DNA of 64,000 bases from Virgibacillus necropolis (GCF_002224365.1 NZ_CP022437.1:2852001-2916000); one strand, 5' to 3'. Positions 48,514-57,746 are shown, counted from the stretch's first letter. Notes: a model not told the origin generated them from the letters alone. Numbers and translations: made by a program.

Positions 48514-49734
48514 TTATTTTATACCTGATTCTAACGTTTGACTCAAATTAAACGAATCATGCAATACATTAACCGCATCCATTAAGTCTTTCTCGTAAAC
48601 TAATACCCTATTACTGGTATGACTTTCAGCTGATTGCAATACTTCGATACCTTTTTCAGTAAGTACTTGCACTATTCCAGATGCTACTGTAACCCCCATC
48701 AAGCCACCTCCAACCACTGATATTCTTGCACAGTTTTCGATTACTTGTGGTTGACAATCCAAGTTTGTTATACAGTCTACTGCTGTTTGCGTATATACTT
48801 TTGGAATCGTGAGAAGTAAATCGGTTGAAGATATGGTAGAAAAGTCAACCGAAATTCCAGCATCTTCAATCTCTTTAAAAATATCTGAATGATGACGATG
48901 CATTTTCTCTCGATTTTTAATTTTGATCTGGGTTAATTCAAGCATATGAGCAATACCAGTAATCGGCTGGTCAGGTATTTCCCTTATTCCTGCACTAGTC
49001 ACCAATGTTCCATTTTCTATTGAATAAGTTGAGCGTACATGTAATGGGATATTTGCCCCCATAGCAATTTCAACTGCTCTTGGATGAATCACTTTTGCTC
49101 CTTGATTTGCGAAATTACAAATTTCCGTATACGATACAACTTTTAATTGCCTTGCAGATTTAACTATTCTCGGATCCGCCGTCATGATTCCGTTAACGTC
49201 TGTGAAAATTTCAACCTTTTCAGCGTTTAGTGCAGCTCCAAGGACTGCCGCAGTCGTATCACTTCCACCTCTACCAATCGTTGTGACTTCACCAGCAGAA
49301 GTTTGCCCCTGGAAGCCCGCAACTACTACCACATCATGGTTTTCCAATTCGTTTACTATGCGAGTAGTATTTACACTTTTAATTTTTGCTTCTGTAAAAT
49401 CAGATGTAGTCGTAATGCCTGCTTGTGCACCAGTAAGCGCAATTGACTTAATATGATTATTTTGTAGCTCATTAGACAACACTACACTAGCAATTATTTC
49501 ACCGCATGACATCAATAAGTCCTTTTCCCGTTTTGAATGAAATTGGTTAGCTTGGTTAGCTAGACTTAGTAAGGTATCTGTAGCATATGGATCAGGCTTA
49601 CGCCCCAAAGCTGAAACAACAACAACTAACTTATATTGACCTTCTATTGCATGTTTAATATGGGAAATCACATTAGTAATGCTTGCCGGTGTTTGTAAGG
49701 AGGTTCCCCCAAATTTCTGAACTAAAATTGTCAT
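48514..49734 (-). CDS. Aspartate kinase (DapG/LysC-like) heading the thr operon
   Basis: 406 aa from the ATG at 49734 behind GAGGTGTG. Kinase motifs: VQKFGGTSL at residue 4 onward, VVSALGRKPDPYATDTLL, MSCGEIIASVV, GRGGSDTTAAVLGAAL and FTDVNGIMTADPRIV. C-terminal tandem ACT domains (AGISVDFSTISSTDLLL, then SVVGGGLMGV). The sequence is nearest to the DapG-type of Bacillus as recalled. Phosphorylates aspartate. Position under an Ile T-box ties its expression to isoleucine rather than lysine supply. Confidence 0.93.
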   Translation of the reverse strand: MTILVQKFGGTSLQTPASITNVISHIKHAIEGQYKLVVVVSALGRKPDPYATDTLLSLANQANQFHSKREKDLLMSCGEIIASVVLSNELQNNHIKSIALTGAQAGITTTSDFTEAKIKSVNTTRIVNELENHDVVVVAGFQGQTSAGEVTTIGRGGSDTTAAVLGAALNAEKVEIFTDVNGIMTADPRIVKSARQLKVVSYTEICNFANQGAKVIHPRAVEIAMGANIPLHVRSTYSIENGTLVTSAGIREIPDQPITGIAHMLELTQIKIKNREKMHRHHSDIFKEIEDAGISVDFSTISSTDLLLTIPKVYTQTAVDCITNLDCQPQVIENCARISVVGGGLMGVTVASGIVQVLTEKGIEVLQSAESHTSNRVLVYEKDLMDAVNVLHDSFNLSQTLESGIK

Positions 49735-49888
49735 TTTCACACCTCAATTCACAACCATTTATTTTTTTGCTGAACATTGATTAATTTGTACGGTACCGCA
49801 GCACTTCAACCTATATCTATCGCCTTAACGCTGCTACATTGTAGTATCGTTCACTACCTGTAGTGTCACCTCCCAGGAACTTGTGTAT

Positions 49889-50389
49889 AAAAAAAGACCC
49901 TTCACTCCCCATAAATCTGCACAAATTCAGAATTATAGGGGAGAAAAGAGGTCTTCTTTTCACGGTACCACCCATGTTCATAGCATTCTCGCGAATACCA
50001 CCTTAGAGGCTGACGAACAGCCTGCTTTGATAACAGGTACATGTTAATGCACCTGACCAAGTCTACTAAAAGAGTTTTTTCAAAAAGGCAACAAATGATA
50101 AACGATGAATTTCTTCGTTGCGCAGTTTTTCCGGTCCTCACGTATTAAAAGCATACGTTCCGGTCCTCAAAATCTTCGCGCCTTGAACTTCTTGTTTCTA
50201 ATTTGCCACTTTTTGAACACACACTAAAAAGTTTGTTCGACTTAGCACTCAGGGATGATATCAGAACAATGTGTACTTCTAGGTTTCCAGCACCCCTAGA
50301 TCTCTGTTAATACATAATACTTGTTCCTTCGTTCCCGTCATCGAGTTAATCTCATTCCATGTTTACAAGGAATTATTTTTTTTATATTG
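49889..50389 (-). promoter_or_regulatory. T-box riboswitch, Ile specifier (thr operon), with inserted element
   Basis: A near copy of the ilv-leu leader: specifier ATC at 50259-50257 within GATATCATCCC, T-box core GGGTGGTACCGTG at 49973-49961, and terminator 49953-49889. The order of stem I, linker, antiterminator and terminator is unchanged, but about 154 bp of extra sequence (50069-50222) separates the stem I part from the downstream part. It leads the aspartokinase-hom-thrC-thrB operon. Confidence 0.9.
50069..50222. mobile_element. MITE-like element inserted in the thr T-box leader
   Basis: Absent from the otherwise parallel T-box at 44.7-45.0 kb. Imperfect inverted ends: TTTTCAAAAAGGCAA from one side and TTCAAAAAGTGGCAAAT from the other. 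Flanked by ACTA at both sides (50065-50068 and 50223-50226), as a 4-bp target duplication would give. Non-coding, with inner hairpin-like repeats around CCGGTCCTCA. No transposase. Confidence 0.7.
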
Positions 50390-50396
50390 CCGACAA

Positions 50397-50425
50397 TCAT
50401 ATAACGTTTTAGCTAGTTGGTCAAC
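50397..50425 (-). promoter_or_regulatory. thr operon promoter
   Basis: Minus strand TTGACC (50425-50420), 17-bp spacer, TATGAT (50402-50397); almost the same as the ilv-leu promoter. Confidence 0.85.
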
Positions 50426-50469
50426 AGGTTTTTTGAAGTTTTTTGATATTTTCAATAAGTCCAAATAAT

Positions 50470-50483
50470 TGTATGCGCTTACA
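50470..50483 (-). promoter_or_regulatory. cre-like CcpA site upstream of the thr promoter
   Basis: Minus strand TGTAAGCGCATACA fits WTGNNARCGNWWWCAW completely; it ends 44 bp before the -35 box. Confidence 0.65.
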
Positions 50484-50537
50484 ACGTTTGTACGATTGAA
50501 AAAGCTATTGATTAAATACTTTGTTACAATTTTATAA

Positions 50538-50570
50538 CAAAAAAATGACCTCAGTTAAAAAACTGAAGCC
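50538..50570 (-). terminator. ilvD terminator
   Basis: GGCTTCAGTT pairs with AACTGAGGTC, then a T-run ATTTTTTTG on the minus strand; 21 nt past the ilvD stop. Confidence 0.88.
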
Positions 50571-50590
50571 ATTCTTTGCATGCATATCCT

Positions 50591-52276
50591 CTATTTAGTT
50601 AAAAAATCTGTTATCGCGCCTTTTGATGAACAGGAAACATTATGTGCATACTTCCCTAAAACACCTTTTTTATATAAGGCTGGGGCTTGCCATCCCTTGC
50701 GACGACTTTCTAGCTCATCTTCAGAAACATCACAAGATATCTCTTTTTTGTCTGAGTCTATCGTTACTAGATCTCCTTCTTTTAGCAATGCAATTGGTCC
50801 GCCGTCTTGCGCTTCTGGCGAGATGTGCCCAACGACTAAGCCGTGTGTCCCACCCGAAAATCTACCATCGGTTAATAAGGCAACTTTTTCGTCCATTCCT
50901 TTTCCAACTAATATGCTTGAAATGGACAGCATTTCAGGCATTCCTGGGCCACCTTTTGGACCAACATAACGAATGATGATTACATCCCCATCGTTAATTT
51001 TATTATCCATTACAGCAGCTGTAGCTTCTTTTTCATTATCAAACACGCGAGCCGGACCTGTATGCCTTTTTACCTTAACACCCGAAACTTTCGCCACAGC
51101 GCCAGTTGGTGATAAGTTACCTTTTAACACGATTAATGGACCATCAATACGTTTTGGGTTATCAAATGGCATAATTACTTTTTGGCCTTCCTCTAGTGAT
51201 GGTGCCTCCGCTAAATTCTCAGCAACAGTTTTACCTGTTACAGTTAAACAATCTCCATGGAGATATCCCGCCTCATAAAGGAGTTTCATAACAGCTTGTA
51301 CTCCTCCAACTCGATGTAAATCTTGCATAACAAATCTACCACTTGGTTTTAAATCGGCAATATGTGGAGTTTTCTCTTGAATTCTATTAAAATCATCAAT
51401 CGTTAAATCTACGCCAATAGCATGAGAAATAGACAATAGATGCAAGATAGCATTCGTCGATCCTCCAAGTGCCATAACAACTGTAATTGCATTTTCGAAT
51501 GCTTCTTTCGTCATAATATCTTTAGGATAAATATCTTTTTCTAGTAAATGATAAACTGCTTTACCAGCAGCAACACAATCGTTTACTTTGTTAATTGTTT
51601 CCGCTGGGTTTGAAGAGCTCCCCGGTAAGCTCATCCCCATAGCTTCAACTGCCGAGGCCATGGTATTTGCCGTATACATACCCCCACACGATCCAGCTCC
51701 AGGACATGCATGACACTCAATTGACCTTAATTCGCCGTCATCTATATTCCCGTTATTGTGTTGGCCAACACCCTCAAACACGGACACAATATCAATGTCT
51801 TTACCATTGTGTGATCCAGGGGCAATCGTACCACCATAAACAAAAACCGCTGGAACCTCTGAATTCGCAATGGCAATCATACAGCCAGGAATATTTTTGT
51901 CACAACCTCCAATGGCAACTAATCCATCTAAATTCTCCGCGCCTACCACTGTTTCAATCGAATCTGCTATCACATCACGACTTGGTAGCGAATAACGCAT
52001 CCCTTGTGTCCCCATTGAAATACCATCTGAAACAGTAATTGTATTAAATATTAATGGTACACCACCAGCTTCTTTTGCACCTTCTTTTGCATTGGCAGCT
52101 AAATCATTAATATGTATATTACATGGCGTAACTTCGCTCCAAGTACTAGCAATCCCAATCATTGGCTTTTTAAAGTCTTCATCAGACACACCAACTGCTC
52201 GAAGCATCGCACGGTTTGGTGCCTTCATAGAACCTTCACTAAAAACCTTACTTTTTATACGTAAATCTTTTTTCAT
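50591..52276 (-). CDS. ilvD: Dihydroxy-acid dehydratase
   Basis: 561 aa from the ATG at 52276 behind GAAGGGTGGG; the in-frame GTG at 52288 is too close to that site. Fe-S dehydratase: [20 protein letters not shown] and [18 protein letters not shown] hold cluster cysteines, SLLTDGR-type [20 protein letters not shown] near the C-terminus. Dehydrates the dihydroxy acids to 2-oxo acids in the isoleucine and valine routes. Expressed from its own promoter, without a T-box, and divergent from the serine operon. Confidence 0.97.
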   Translation of the reverse strand: MKKDLRIKSKVFSEGSMKAPNRAMLRAVGVSDEDFKKPMIGIASTWSEVTPCNIHINDLAANAKEGAKEAGGVPLIFNTITVSDGISMGTQGMRYSLPSRDVIADSIETVVGAENLDGLVAIGGCDKNIPGCMIAIANSEVPAVFVYGGTIAPGSHNGKDIDIVSVFEGVGQHNNGNIDDGELRSIECHACPGAGSCGGMYTANTMASAVEAMGMSLPGSSSNPAETINKVNDCVAAGKAVYHLLEKDIYPKDIMTKEAFENAITVVMALGGSTNAILHLLSISHAIGVDLTIDDFNRIQEKTPHIADLKPSGRFVMQDLHRVGGVQAVMKLLYEAGYLHGDCLTVTGKTVAENLAEAPSLEEGQKVIMPFDNPKRIDGPLIVLKGNLSPTGAVAKVSGVKVKRHTGPARVFDNEKEATAAVMDNKINDGDVIIIRYVGPKGGPGMPEMLSISSILVGKGMDEKVALLTDGRFSGGTHGLVVGHISPEAQDGGPIALLKEGDLVTIDSDKKEISCDVSEDELESRRKGWQAPALYKKGVLGKYAHNVSCSSKGAITDFLTK

Positions 52277-52302
52277 CTTGTTTCCCACCCTTCTTTCGAA
52301 TA

Positions 52303-52331
52303 ATTATATGACTTATTTTCCTATTGTTCAA
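52303..52331 (-). promoter_or_regulatory. ilvD promoter
   Basis: Minus strand TTGAAC (52331-52326), 17-bp spacer, TATAAT (52308-52303). No T-box lies between it and ilvD. Confidence 0.8.
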
Positions 52332-52374
52332 TGTATTTATTTTATTAAAAAATTGAAATCAATACTCGTAGTCG

Positions 52375-52388
52375 GTTAAGCGTTTACA
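52375..52388 (-). promoter_or_regulatory. Weak cre-like site between ilvD and the serine operon
   Basis: Minus strand TGTAAACGCTTAAC: the left half is perfect, the right half has two mismatches. It ends 43 bp before the ilvD -35, the same spacing as in the T-box promoters, and 36 bp from the divergent serine-operon -35. Confidence 0.45.
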
Positions 52389-52424
52389 CCCATTTTTATA
52401 CATTTACAAAATCCTCAAAATACA

Positions 52425-52452
52425 TTGACAACAACTATAGATTTGCTATGAT
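52425..52452 (+). promoter_or_regulatory. Serine operon promoter
   Basis: TTGACA (52425-52430), 16-bp spacer, TATGAT (52447-52452). The leader that follows is about 145 nt and contains a full terminator. Confidence 0.8.
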
Positions 52453-52489
52453 GAATAAAAATTAGACTCAAAGTCAAGAGGATATACTT

Positions 52490-52645
52490 ATGTTGCGTAA
52501 CTTTTCACCCTTTTTACCAATAAACAAAGAAAAGGGTGAAAAGTTTTTTTATTCGATAATAATCGGGAGTGACACAGGCACTCCCAACAAAGGAGAGTTT
52601 ACATATGCTACCAGATCAACAGTTATTACGAATACCTGGCCCTAG
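52490..52645 (+). other. Possible leader peptide ORF through the attenuator
   Basis: AGAGGA stands 8 nt before ATG at 52490. The frame is open for 51 codons (MLRNFSPFLPINKEKGEK first), runs through the terminator hairpin, past the aminotransferase start in another frame, and stops at 52643-52645. A Ser codon (TCA, codon 6) falls in the 5' arm of the hairpin. Ribosomes on it would be expected to disturb the terminator. It may also be a chance ORF. Confidence 0.4.
52499..52550 (+). terminator. Leader terminator (attenuator) of the serine operon
   Basis: AACTTTTCACCCTTTT (52499-52514) pairs with AAAAGGGTGAAAAGTT (52530-52545), 16 bp, then seven T. It lies between promoter and first gene. A second hairpin GGGAGTG/CACTCCC (near 52565-52587) without U-run precedes the ribosome site. 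Confidence 0.85.
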
Positions 52646-53762
52646 TCCAATACCACCCAGTGTACAACGTGCGATGAGCCAGCCGATAATTGGGCATCGG
52701 GGTCAAGAAACAAAAGAATTATTGCAAAGGATTAAGCCCAGACTAAAGCCACTATTTGGAACGACACAAGATGTCTTCATCATTACAGGAAGCGGGACAT
52801 CTGGTTTGGAAACAGCGGTTGTAAACACCGCACACCCTGGAGATGATGTGTTAGTAATCGTTACTGGTGCCTTTGGTGATCGTTTTGTCAAAATAGCGCA
52901 AGCTTACGAGATAAAAGTTCATCGTTATGATGTTGAGTGGGGTACTGCTGTAAATCCTGAAGGTATAAAAGAATATCTAAAGAAACATCCAGAAATTAAA
53001 GTTGTCTTTTCTACCTATTGTGAAACTTCGACAGGTGTACTAAATCCCGTTCAAGAACTGGCACACGTTGTTCACCAGAACTCGGATGCTTTAGTGGTTG
53101 TTGACGGAGTTTCTTGTGTTGGGGCTGTTAAAACAAAAATGGATGAATGGGGAGTTGACGTACTTGTGACAGGATCACAAAAAGCATTGATGCTCCCACC
53201 TGGTTTGACATTTGTTGCGGCAAGTGAACGTGCTTGGAAGGTTATCGAGGATAACAAGCGACCACGTTTCTACTTAGATTTAAAAAAGTACCGCGATAAT
53301 TTAGAGAAAGATTCTACCCCTTTCACCCCAGCCGTATCGCTTTTATTTGGATTAGAGCAAGTACTTAAACTTTTAGATGAAGAAGGTCTTGATCAGGTTT
53401 ACTCACGACACCACTTGATGATGGAGATGACTAGAGCAGCATTTCAAGCACTAGACGTTCCGTTGCTTACCAGTGATAAAGCTGCTTCTCCTACCGTAAC
53501 AGCAATAAAACTGTTAAATTCTCAGTCCGAGCAGTTACGGAAAGTGATTAAAAAAGAATTTGGCTTATCAGTCGCAGGCGGTCAGGCGCATATGAAAGGT
53601 GAAATTTTCCGGATTGGACATATGGGGTATTGTTCCCCAGCGGATGTCTTGCAAATCATAAGCACGATTGAAATTGGCTTAAAGAAAATTGGACAGCCTA
53701 TTGATCTTGGTTCAGGAACTCGCGCGGCCCAAGAAATTTATTTATCACAGGAGGTTAAATAA
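52605..53762 (+). CDS. Class V aminotransferase, probable phosphoserine aminotransferase
   Basis: 385 aa from the ATG at 52605 behind AAAGGAGAG. PLP class V: LRIPGPSPIPPSVQRAMSQP, GSGTSGLETAVVN, VVDGVSCVGAVK (PLP Asp), TGSQKALMLPPGL with the Schiff-base lysine. It belongs to the alanine-glyoxylate/serine-pyruvate transaminase family, not to classical SerC. The stop overlaps the serA start (TAATG). Such pairs are used in Thermotoga and archaea for serine synthesis, so conversion of 3-phosphohydroxypyruvate to phosphoserine is the inferred job. Confidence 0.88.
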   Translation: MLPDQQLLRIPGPSPIPPSVQRAMSQPIIGHRGQETKELLQRIKPRLKPLFGTTQDVFIITGSGTSGLETAVVNTAHPGDDVLVIVTGAFGDRFVKIAQAYEIKVHRYDVEWGTAVNPEGIKEYLKKHPEIKVVFSTYCETSTGVLNPVQELAHVVHQNSDALVVVDGVSCVGAVKTKMDEWGVDVLVTGSQKALMLPPGLTFVAASERAWKVIEDNKRPRFYLDLKKYRDNLEKDSTPFTPAVSLLFGLEQVLKLLDEEGLDQVYSRHHLMMEMTRAAFQALDVPLLTSDKAASPTVTAIKLLNSQSEQLRKVIKKEFGLSVAGGQAHMKGEIFRIGHMGYCSPADVLQIISTIEIGLKKIGQPIDLGSGTRAAQEIYLSQEVK

Positions 53763-55348
53763 TGGCGTTTAACATTTTAATAAGTGACCCACTCAGCGAG
53801 GAAGGTATTCAACCGCTTCGAGATGCTGAAGATATGAATATTGTAATCGATACTACGTTAACTCCAGAAGAATTAGCAGACCAGATTGGAGCGTACGATG
53901 CGCTTTTAGTAAGAAGCCAGACTCAAGTAACTCGTGAAGTAATAAGCAAAGCGTCTAAGTTGAAAATAATCGGGCGTGCCGGTGTTGGGGTTGATAATAT
54001 TGACCTTGATGCAGCAACAGAACATGGAATCATTGTTGTCAACGCACCTAACGGAAATACCAATTCAGCAGCGGAACACACAATGGCGATGATTATGTCC
54101 TTATCTAGAAACATACCACAGGCATACCATGCTTTAAAAAACCACAAATGGGATCGAAAGAAATTTGTAGGCGTTGAATTAAAGAACAAAACGTTAGGGG
54201 TTATTGGGCTAGGCAGAATTGGTACAGAAGTTACGGTTCGAGCCAAAGGTCAACGGATGAATGTCATCGCCTATGATCCATTTTTAACCGAAGAAAAAGC
54301 AGATAAAATGGGGATAGGCTATGGTACAATTCAGGAGGTTTTAGAAAAAGCTGACTTTATTACGATACATACTCCTTTGTTGAAAGAAACAAAACACTTG
54401 ATTAATGCTAGTGCATTCCAGCAAATGAAAACCGGCGTACAAATTGTTAATTGTGCCCGAGGAGGGATCATCGATGAAGAAGCACTATACGATGCCATCG
54501 TTTCTAAAAAAGTAGCTGGCGCTGCGCTCGATGTATTTGAAGAAGAACCATTCGTAGACCATAAGTTATTGGATTTACCAGAAGTAATCGCTACTCCACA
54601 CCTTGGAGCAAGCACTTTTGAAGCTCAGGAAAGTGTAGCTGTCGATGTCAGTCATGATGTTGTCCGTTTTTTAACTGGAGATTTAGTCAAAAACCCTGTT
54701 AACCTTCCATCCGTGCCAAACGATATTATGAACAGAATTGAGCCCTATTTTAATTTGGCAGAAAAGCTAGGATTATTTCTTATTGGTTTAACTGGAGAAG
54801 TGGTAGAAGACATAACTATCTATTACTCAGGTGATTTATCTGAGGTAGAGGTAGCGCCATTGACCAGAAATACTGTAAAAGGATTATTGAAGCGCCATTT
54901 AGGTGACCATGTTAACGATGTGAATGCCCTTTATCTTGCTGAACAAAAAGGAATAACAATAAACGAGAGTAAAACTTCCAAAGCAAAGGGCTTTACCAAT
55001 TTACTTAAAGTGGAAGTGAAAACAAAATCAGGAAAAAGAAGTGTTTCAGGAACCCTATTAAATGGCTTAGGTCCTAGAATAGTGAAGGTGGACAATTATA
55101 GTGTCGATGTTACGCCAGAGGGCCATATAGTAGTTATTCATCATAAAGACCAACCAGGCGTAATTGGTAGAATGGGTAGTTTGTTAGCACAACATCAGAT
55201 TAACATCGCAACCATGCAGGTGGATCGATCAGATATCGGCGGAGATGCTATCATGTTATTAAGAGTTGATAAACACTTGGGAAAAGAAGGACTTAGTGAG
55301 CTAAAAGCATTAAATGAAATTTACGATGTAACAGCAATAGATTTATAG
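53762..55348 (+). CDS. serA: D-3-phosphoglycerate dehydrogenase
   Basis: 528 aa, long form. N-terminal substrate part, NAD domain with GVIGLGRIGTEVTVRAKG (about residue 145) and catalytic NCARGGIIDEEALYDAI, EEEPF and TPHLGAST with the Arg/Glu/His set. Then an intervening domain and a C-terminal ACT domain (VIHHKDQPGVIGRMGSLLA, then ATMQVDRSDIGGDAIMLLRV) for serine feedback. First step of serine synthesis. Translationally coupled to the aminotransferase upstream. Confidence 0.97.
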   Translation: MAFNILISDPLSEEGIQPLRDAEDMNIVIDTTLTPEELADQIGAYDALLVRSQTQVTREVISKASKLKIIGRAGVGVDNIDLDAATEHGIIVVNAPNGNTNSAAEHTMAMIMSLSRNIPQAYHALKNHKWDRKKFVGVELKNKTLGVIGLGRIGTEVTVRAKGQRMNVIAYDPFLTEEKADKMGIGYGTIQEVLEKADFITIHTPLLKETKHLINASAFQQMKTGVQIVNCARGGIIDEEALYDAIVSKKVAGAALDVFEEEPFVDHKLLDLPEVIATPHLGASTFEAQESVAVDVSHDVVRFLTGDLVKNPVNLPSVPNDIMNRIEPYFNLAEKLGLFLIGLTGEVVEDITIYYSGDLSEVEVAPLTRNTVKGLLKRHLGDHVNDVNALYLAEQKGITINESKTSKAKGFTNLLKVEVKTKSGKRSVSGTLLNGLGPRIVKVDNYSVDVTPEGHIVVIHHKDQPGVIGRMGSLLAQHQINIATMQVDRSDIGGDAIMLLRVDKHLGKEGLSELKALNEIYDVTAIDL

Positions 55349-55369
55349 TTTGTCCGCAAACCTATGAAT

Positions 55370-55412
55370 AAGCACACAGCATTTATAATCCGCTGTGTGC
55401 TTGTTTTATTTT
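55370..55412. terminator. Terminator of the serine operon, shared with the phosphatase gene
   Basis: AAGCACACAGC (55370-55380) pairs with GCTGTGTGCTT (55392-55402), then GTTTTATTTTT on the plus strand. Confidence 0.85.
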
Positions 55413-56203
55413 TACGAACGATTTATCCTCTTGATAATTGGTAGAATCTCCTCTAGATTTGATATTTCATAGGTCGGCATTCCTTCACTTTTTTCTATAA
55501 GGTGACGGTTAACCCAAACAGAATCTATTCCTACCCTAGATGCACCAAGAATATCTGTCATTAAATTATCGCCCACCATCAACGCCTCATCCTTCTTTAC
55601 CGAAAGAAGCTCTAGTGCATGCTCAAAAATAGCAGCATCTGGCTTTCCACTTCCAAAGCCTCCTGAAATTACAATATGGTCAAAATACGGCACGAGCTCT
55701 GGTGTTATACTCAGTTTTGTTTGCTGTAGATCTGGAGAACCATTCGTGAGTAGCAGCAACTGATAGTTTCCTTTAAGCTGATTAAGTACCTTGAATGTTT
55801 CTTCATAAACATAGGGATTTTTTTTACGTTCTACTGGAAATGTCTCCGCTAATTTATAGCCGAATTCAGGATCATTAATCCCTAAATCTTCTAACCCTTT
55901 TGTCCAAGCTTCCTTTCGATAAGCAGGAACTATTTCCTTCATTTTACGAAAATCTTCACCCTCATCCGCAAAATTACCCCAAAGCCCTTCAAAAGGATTA
56001 ATTCCAATCATCTGTGTAAAAGGATATGTCTGATAGGATGCATATAACGTCCTAGCATTTTCTCGCACGTGTTTTTCCAACACCTCAGGATCGATAGCAT
56101 ACTTCTTCTCGGCAAGCATACAGGTAGCTTTAAAAGCCTCTTTTACACTTTTATCATCCCACAGCAGGGTATTATCTAAGTCAAATAGGATTGCTTTTAT
56201 CAT
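55412..56203 (-). CDS. HAD-family phosphatase, YsaA-like
   Basis: 263 aa. Motif I FDLDNTLLWDD (nucleophile Asp at residue 8), motif II LLLTNGS, Lys in GFGSGKPD, motif IV MVGDNLMTDILGA. The middle (YPFTQMIGINPFEGLWGNF) matches B. subtilis YsaA as I recall it, reported there as the phosphoserine phosphatase. It faces serA tail to tail. If right, the aminotransferase, serA and this gene give a full serine pathway. Other HAD substrates are possible. Confidence 0.85.
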   Translation of the reverse strand: MIKAILFDLDNTLLWDDKSVKEAFKATCMLAEKKYAIDPEVLEKHVRENARTLYASYQTYPFTQMIGINPFEGLWGNFADEGEDFRKMKEIVPAYRKEAWTKGLEDLGINDPEFGYKLAETFPVERKKNPYVYEETFKVLNQLKGNYQLLLLTNGSPDLQQTKLSITPELVPYFDHIVISGGFGSGKPDAAIFEHALELLSVKKDEALMVGDNLMTDILGASRVGIDSVWVNRHLIEKSEGMPTYEISNLEEILPIIKRINRS

Positions 56204-56225
56204 CTATTCATCTCCTGTTCAATAC

Positions 56226-56257
56226 AAAATCCCTGGGCACTATAAAAGTACTCAGGG
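56226..56257 (-). terminator. Terminator of the cstA-like gene
   Basis: CCCTGAGTAC pairs with GTGCCCAGGG, with a mismatch, then ATTTTG on the minus strand; 29 nt past the stop. Confidence 0.6.
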
Positions 56258-56285
56258 TATTTTCATTAACGTAATAGCTTTTGCC

Positions 56286-57746
56286 TTATCCCACTTTTGC
56301 ATCTTTTGGATCAACCATTTCTTGCTGCTGATTCTTCTCTGCTTTATGTGAAATAAGCTGCTTCACAAACCATAAAAGAATGGCTAACCAAATAATTGAT
56401 CCAATAATCATGGATGTAGAATATGGTAAACTAAAGCCTTCTGGTGCATAAAAGATATACATACTTGTAACACCAGTCATAAATAACGCTGGTATACTAC
56501 AAATCCAGTGGAATTTATGATGCTTTAGCAGATACATTGCCCCCGTCCATAACATCACTGTTGCAACTACCTGGTTTGTCCATCCAACATAGCGCCATAG
56601 AAAACTATAGTCGATTTGTGTAAGTAAAAAAGTTGGTAATGCCACTGGAATAATTAAGAGAGTTAGTGACCATTTCCCTTCAAAATCTTTTTTCGTAATT
56701 TGCTTCAATAAATCCGCAAGCATCATTCTGGATGAACGAAGCGCGGTATCTCCTGTTGTAATAGGCAGAATAATTACACCTAAAATTGCCAGAATACCAC
56801 CTAATGTACCAAGGGTAGATATACTGATTTCATTTACCACCCCAGCAGGTCCGCCAGCACTAAGCGCCTCTTGAAGCGCTCCAGTACTACCAAAAAATGC
56901 CATTCCTGCAGCTGCCCAGATTAATGTAATCACACCCTCACCAATCATGGCGCCATAAAACACTTTTCTTCCTTCACTTTCTTTTTTAAGCGTTCGAGCA
57001 AGGATTGGACTCTGAGTACTATGAAATCCTGAAATAGCACCACAAGAAATGGTAACCATTAATAATGGCCAAATAGGCAGATTATCTGGGTGTAGATTAC
57101 TAAATGTTAGGTTTGGAACAGGGTTGTCAAAAAAGAACATTCCTACGCCAATGGAAACAGCCATAAAAATCAGGATTGCTCCAAAAACTGGATAAACTTT
57201 CCCTATCACTTTATTAATTGGTAATACAGCCGCAAGTATTAAATAGATAAAAACAATAACTATACATGCCATAAAACTAAGCGGTGTTATCTCAGTCAGA
57301 AGTTGTGCTGGTCCTGCAGTAAAAGCAGCTGCGACAAGAATCATTAGAACGATAGACACAACATTAATAACTGACTGTACACTTTTCCCTAGGTATTTAC
57401 CTACGATGGTTGGATATTGAGCGCCACCATGTCTAAGCGACAACATTCCTGAAAAATAATCATGTACAGCTCCACCGAATATGGAGCCTATCACAATCCA
57501 TAAAAATGCTACTGGACCATACAAAGCACCTAATAATGCACCAAAGATTGGACCAAGCCCAGCGATATTCAATAGCTGAATTAAACTCGCCTTCCACCAA
57601 CTTATCGGCATGAAATCAAAGCCATCTTGCTTCGAATATGCTGGTGTTACCTGCTGATCATTGATGCCAAAAATTCGTTCGACCACCTTCCCATAAACGA
57701 AATAACCTATTACTAATAGTAAGATGGATGCAATAAATGTAACCAT
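56286..57746 (-). CDS. CstA-family transporter (carbon starvation protein), short form
   Basis: 486 aa from the ATG at 57746 behind GAAGGGAGGCTCAG. About 13-15 helices. CstA marks: DGFDFMPISWWKASLIQLLN, GPIFGALLGALYGPVAFLWI, DYFSGMLSLRHGG, ILARTLKKE and ITTGDTALRSSRMMLAD. The family imports pyruvate or peptides. It is shorter than typical E. coli CstA (about 700 aa) and B. subtilis CstA (about 600 aa), a distinct compact subfamily. Substrate not readable. Confidence 0.88.
   Translation of the reverse strand: MVTFIASILLLVIGYFVYGKVVERIFGINDQQVTPAYSKQDGFDFMPISWWKASLIQLLNIAGLGPIFGALLGALYGPVAFLWIVIGSIFGGAVHDYFSGMLSLRHGGAQYPTIVGKYLGKSVQSVINVVSIVLMILVAAAFTAGPAQLLTEITPLSFMACIVIVFIYLILAAVLPINKVIGKVYPVFGAILIFMAVSIGVGMFFFDNPVPNLTFSNLHPDNLPIWPLLMVTISCGAISGFHSTQSPILARTLKKESEGRKVFYGAMIGEGVITLIWAAAGMAFFGSTGALQEALSAGGPAGVVNEISISTLGTLGGILAILGVIILPITTGDTALRSSRMMLADLLKQITKKDFEGKWSLTLLIIPVALPTFLLTQIDYSFLWRYVGWTNQVVATVMLWTGAMYLLKHHKFHWICSIPALFMTGVTSMYIFYAPEGFSLPYSTSMIIGSIIWLAILLWFVKQLISHKAEKNQQQEMVDPKDAKVG

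Noticed and set aside
49902-50141. 79-codon ORF inside the thr T-box leader
   Set aside because: It covers the riboswitch terminator and antiterminator; coding is incompatible with the structured RNA.
52375-52388. cre-like site as a regulator of the serine operon
   Set aside because: The spacing matches the ilvD promoter rather than serA, and the right half is degenerate.
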